Part shown: positions 7,682-8,623 of the stretch, piece by piece
Layout of the letters: each line of letters begins with the position of its first letter
Numbering within the stretch: the stretch's first letter is position 1
DNA from: CBDUQI01 sp965369325
GTDB taxonomy: Bacteria; Pseudomonadota; Gammaproteobacteria; Steroidobacterales; JBCBZW01
Assembly: GCA_965369325.1 (NCBI GenBank)
Contig: CBDUQI010000235.1
Coordinates: 1 to 8,623, forward strand
Reading direction: 5' to 3'
DNA length: 8,623 nucleotides
The notes under the pieces: model-generated
The model's database searches: none
What the model was told of the DNA's origin: nothing
Seen by the model: the letters and a program-made list of their open reading frames with translations, nothing else
Program-made: the position numbers and the translations under genes

Positions 7682-7700
7682 TATGCCTGACGCGAAACAA

Positions 7701-7710
7701 TGCACGTGCA
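7701..7710. promoter_or_regulatory. Perfect 10-bp palindrome, possible operator
   Basis: tgcacgtgca is a perfect palindrome with a central CG, about 125 bases upstream of the AGE-family gene and about 150 bases past the template repeat. Such palindromes are typical operator half-site pairs, but no regulator can be named. Chance is possible. Confidence 0.25.
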
Positions 7711-7752
7711 GACGGGACCCATCCGCGCCATTTAGACCGACTGCGCCGCAAT

Positions 7753-7827
7753 GCCAAGCCTTGGCCGGGTCATATTGATTGGAAGCCTTCCGGGCAGTTC
7801 ATGCCCATGTGCTCGCTGCCGGCGAGC
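7753..7827 (-). ncRNA. Cluster of hairpins downstream of the DGR template repeat (likely part of the template RNA)
   Basis: Three short hairpins lie within 75 bases: gccaa/ttggc (7753-7765, 3-base loop), gggca/tgccc (7792-7806, 5-base loop) and gctcgc/gcgagc (7811-7827, 5-base loop). On the - strand they follow the template repeat, in the region that in studied DGRs belongs to the structured template RNA needed for cDNA priming. No protein is recognisable here. The RNA assignment is inference; the boundaries are those of the hairpins, not of a known transcript. Confidence 0.4.
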
Positions 7828-7856
7828 GAACGCCAGCAGCCATCGCAGCCTGATCA

Positions 7857-7989
7857 AGATGTGGGACGAGCGACACACACGAAAACCCAGCGTGTTATTG
7901 CGATTGCCTGGGTAGTTGTGATTGCGGCAGCCGAGACGCGCAAACGCCCCGGTATTGTTCCAAGAGCCGCCGCGCACAACACGCCGCGC
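7857..7989 (-). repeat. DGR template repeat (TR)
   Basis: This 133-base stretch is a second copy of the 3' end of the FGE-like gene, 249 bases away in the same orientation. Compared with 8106-8238 it differs at 13 positions: 7862, 7893, 7895, 7896, 7898, 7899, 7904, 7905, 7916, 7917, 7923, 7953 and 7956. Each is a T on the + strand, thus an A on the coding strand. The copy has 21 such adenines; the 112 other positions are identical. Changes are 4 A-to-C, 4 A-to-G and 5 A-to-T. In frame it would read RGGSWNN...RNHN...NRNNT, with seven AAC/AAT codons, the usual DGR template design. Adenines are clustered between adenine-free blocks at 7863-7892, 7924-7952 and 7960-7989. Mismatches at 7990 and 7856 (not adenines) mark the ends. 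It is probably a non-coding template transcribed on the - strand. Confidence 0.93.
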
Positions 7990-8032
7990 GTTTTACCGGA
8001 TTGCCCCACCGCTTCACCGAAACGGCACCTGA

Positions 8033-8061
8033 AGTATCTGGCGTAACAGGCGAAAGTGCAA
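8033..8061 (-). promoter_or_regulatory. Candidate promoter of the template RNA
   Basis: On the - strand TTGCAC (8056-8061) and GATACT (8033-8038) are separated by 17 bases. Each is a moderate match to the sigma-70 -35 and -10 boxes. The predicted start near 8026 would lie about 37 bases ahead of the template repeat. The -35 overlaps the T-run that follows the target-gene hairpin, so a separate transcript for the template would begin where the target mRNA ends. Confidence 0.3.
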
Positions 8062-8088
8062 AAAAATTTCGACCTCGCTGCGCGAGGT
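8060..8088 (-). terminator. DGR target-site hairpin, also candidate terminator
   Basis: acctcgc (8072-8078) and gcgaggt (8082-8088) form a perfect 7-bp stem with a 3-base loop, starting 17 bases past the end of the variable repeat. In studied DGRs a hairpin or cruciform of about this size lies just downstream of the VR and is needed for efficient target recognition. On the - strand the stem is followed by cgaaa and then seven T (8060-8066), so it may also end the FGE-like mRNA. Both roles are inferred from position and shape. Confidence 0.65.
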
Positions 8089-8103
8089 ACAGTGAACAGC
8101 GAC

Positions 8104-8623
8104 TCAGATGGGGGACGAGCGACACACACGAAAACCCAGCGCGCCAAAGCGAAGGCCTGGGTAGGAGTGATCGCGGCAGCCGAGACGCGCAAACGCCCCG
8201 GGATAGTTCCAAGAGCCGCCGCGCACAACACGCCGCGCATCGCTCCCAAGACTCGTGGAAGCACTGACGCGTGCCCAATCTTCACCCTCAGACCAGGCCG
8301 TCGCCGTCCATTCCCACACGTTACCGCACATGTCCATCAAGCTCGATCCAGGCGTGTCGCCAAGGGTAAAGCAACCGACCGGCGCCACCTCACCTAATCG
8401 CGTCTCCTCCGTATTGGCCGCCAGGGGGTCAAAATGGCTACCCCATGGGTAACTGCGTTTAGAGTCACCCGCCCGCCCCGCCGCTTCCCATTCCGCTTCG
8501 CTCGGCAAACGGTAGTTGGTACGCCCGAGCGACGCATTCAACCAATGGCAATACGCCTGAGCTTCGTAGATCGACACCCCCACCACCGGTTGCGCCGGGT
8601 GCCCAAAAGTTGCCGAGCGCCAC
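8104..8623 (-). CDS. DGR target protein with FGE-sulfatase (C-type-lectin-fold) domain, 5' end outside window
   Basis: Only the C-terminal 172 codons are present; the frame is open at the right edge, so the true start and any signal peptide are not visible. Motifs of the formylglycine-generating-enzyme (SUMF1) fold appear in order: PVVGVSIYEAQAYCHWL, YRLPSEAEWEAAGRAG, YPWGSHFD, MDMCGNVWEWT, VVRGGSWN and LGFRVCRSS. The cysteine pair that true FGE carries just after RGGS is absent (the sequence is WNYPGAFA), so catalysis is unlikely. DGR target proteins often use this fold as a stable scaffold for a variable ligand-binding face. The last 133 bases are the variable repeat. Nine codons differ from the template: Asn to Tyr, Asp, Ser, Leu, Phe and Gly; Thr to Pro and Ala; His to Pro. 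The frame ends in an intact TGA, so this variant is functional in reading frame. The natural ligand is unknown. Confidence 0.92.
   Translation of the reverse strand, partial: WRSATFGHPAQPVVGVSIYEAQAYCHWLNASLGRTNYRLPSEAEWEAAGRAGDSKRSYPWGSHFDPLAANTEETRLGEVAPVGCFTLGDTPGSSLMDMCGNVWEWTATAWSEGEDWARVSASTSLGSDARRVVRGGSWNYPGAFARLGCRDHSYPGLRFGALGFRVCRSSPI
8106..8238 (-). repeat. DGR variable repeat (VR)
   Basis: This is the diversified copy, covering the last codons of the FGE-like gene from the ARRVVRGG segment to the final Ile and the first base of the stop region. Every difference from the 7857-7989 copy replaces a template adenine, and all are in first or second codon positions. The 30 bases at 8112-8141 near its 3' end are identical to the template and free of adenine on the coding strand, as expected for the region where mutagenic homing initiates. 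Outside 8106-8238 the similarity to the template region stops. Confidence 0.93.

Noticed and set aside
7732..7977. Open frame resembling the C-terminus of an FGE-like protein
   Set aside because: It is the template repeat read in the target frame, plus unrelated flanking sequence. It lacks the upstream domain and a convincing start, so it is not a gene or an ordinary pseudogene; the adenine-only differences show it is a DGR template.
7857..8238. CRISPR array or simple tandem duplication
   Set aside because: There are only two 133-base copies with one 116-base gap, and the mismatches are confined to adenines of one copy. Neither CRISPR nor drift after duplication explains that.
7854..8285. 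Longer open frame spanning both repeats, with an internally repeated protein sequence
   Set aside because: It is an out-of-frame reading of the VR, the hairpin and the TR. The repeated peptides simply reflect the two DNA copies.

Overview
The window looks like chromosomal DNA of a GC-rich, Gram-negative bacterium, most likely a gammaproteobacterium. The basis is a TonB-dependent outer-membrane receptor, two lipoproteins with lipobox signal peptides (one followed by a poly-glycine linker) and a proteobacterial-type gpsA. I cannot name the genus.

Layout. One gene is on the + strand: a TonB-dependent receptor (195-2168) with a histidine-rich N-terminus. Everything to its right is on the - strand. 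In order from the receptor these are a tandem beta-helix lipoprotein (2246-3997), gpsA (4094-5098), a small Ca-loop lipoprotein of unknown function (5202-6152), an AGE-family sugar epimerase/isomerase (6417-7577), a 526-base stretch without ordinary genes (7578-8103), and the 3' part of a formylglycine-generating-enzyme-like (FGE-like) gene that runs off the right edge (8104-8623). The housekeeping and envelope genes show no obvious shared pathway, and several gaps hold perfect inverted repeats.

The remarkable part is 7750-8623, which reads as the target end of a diversity-generating retroelement (DGR). The last 133 bases of the FGE-like gene (8106-8238, the variable repeat, VR) are repeated 249 bases away at 7857-7989 in the same orientation (the template repeat, TR). 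The copies differ at 13 positions. All 13 are adenines in the left copy as read on the coding strand, and the other 112 non-adenine positions are identical. All changes fall in first or second codon positions, alter nine codons, and mostly hit AAC/AAT asparagine codons. This is the signature of adenine-specific mutagenic retrohoming into a C-type-lectin-fold protein. A perfect hairpin (8072-8088) lies 17 bases past the VR, where the DGR target-recognition hairpin is expected. A candidate promoter and several hairpins surround the TR.

No reverse transcriptase or Avd gene is in the window. The space downstream of the TR, where the RT usually sits, is instead followed by the AGE-family gene. The RT must be to the right of the window, act in trans, or have been lost.
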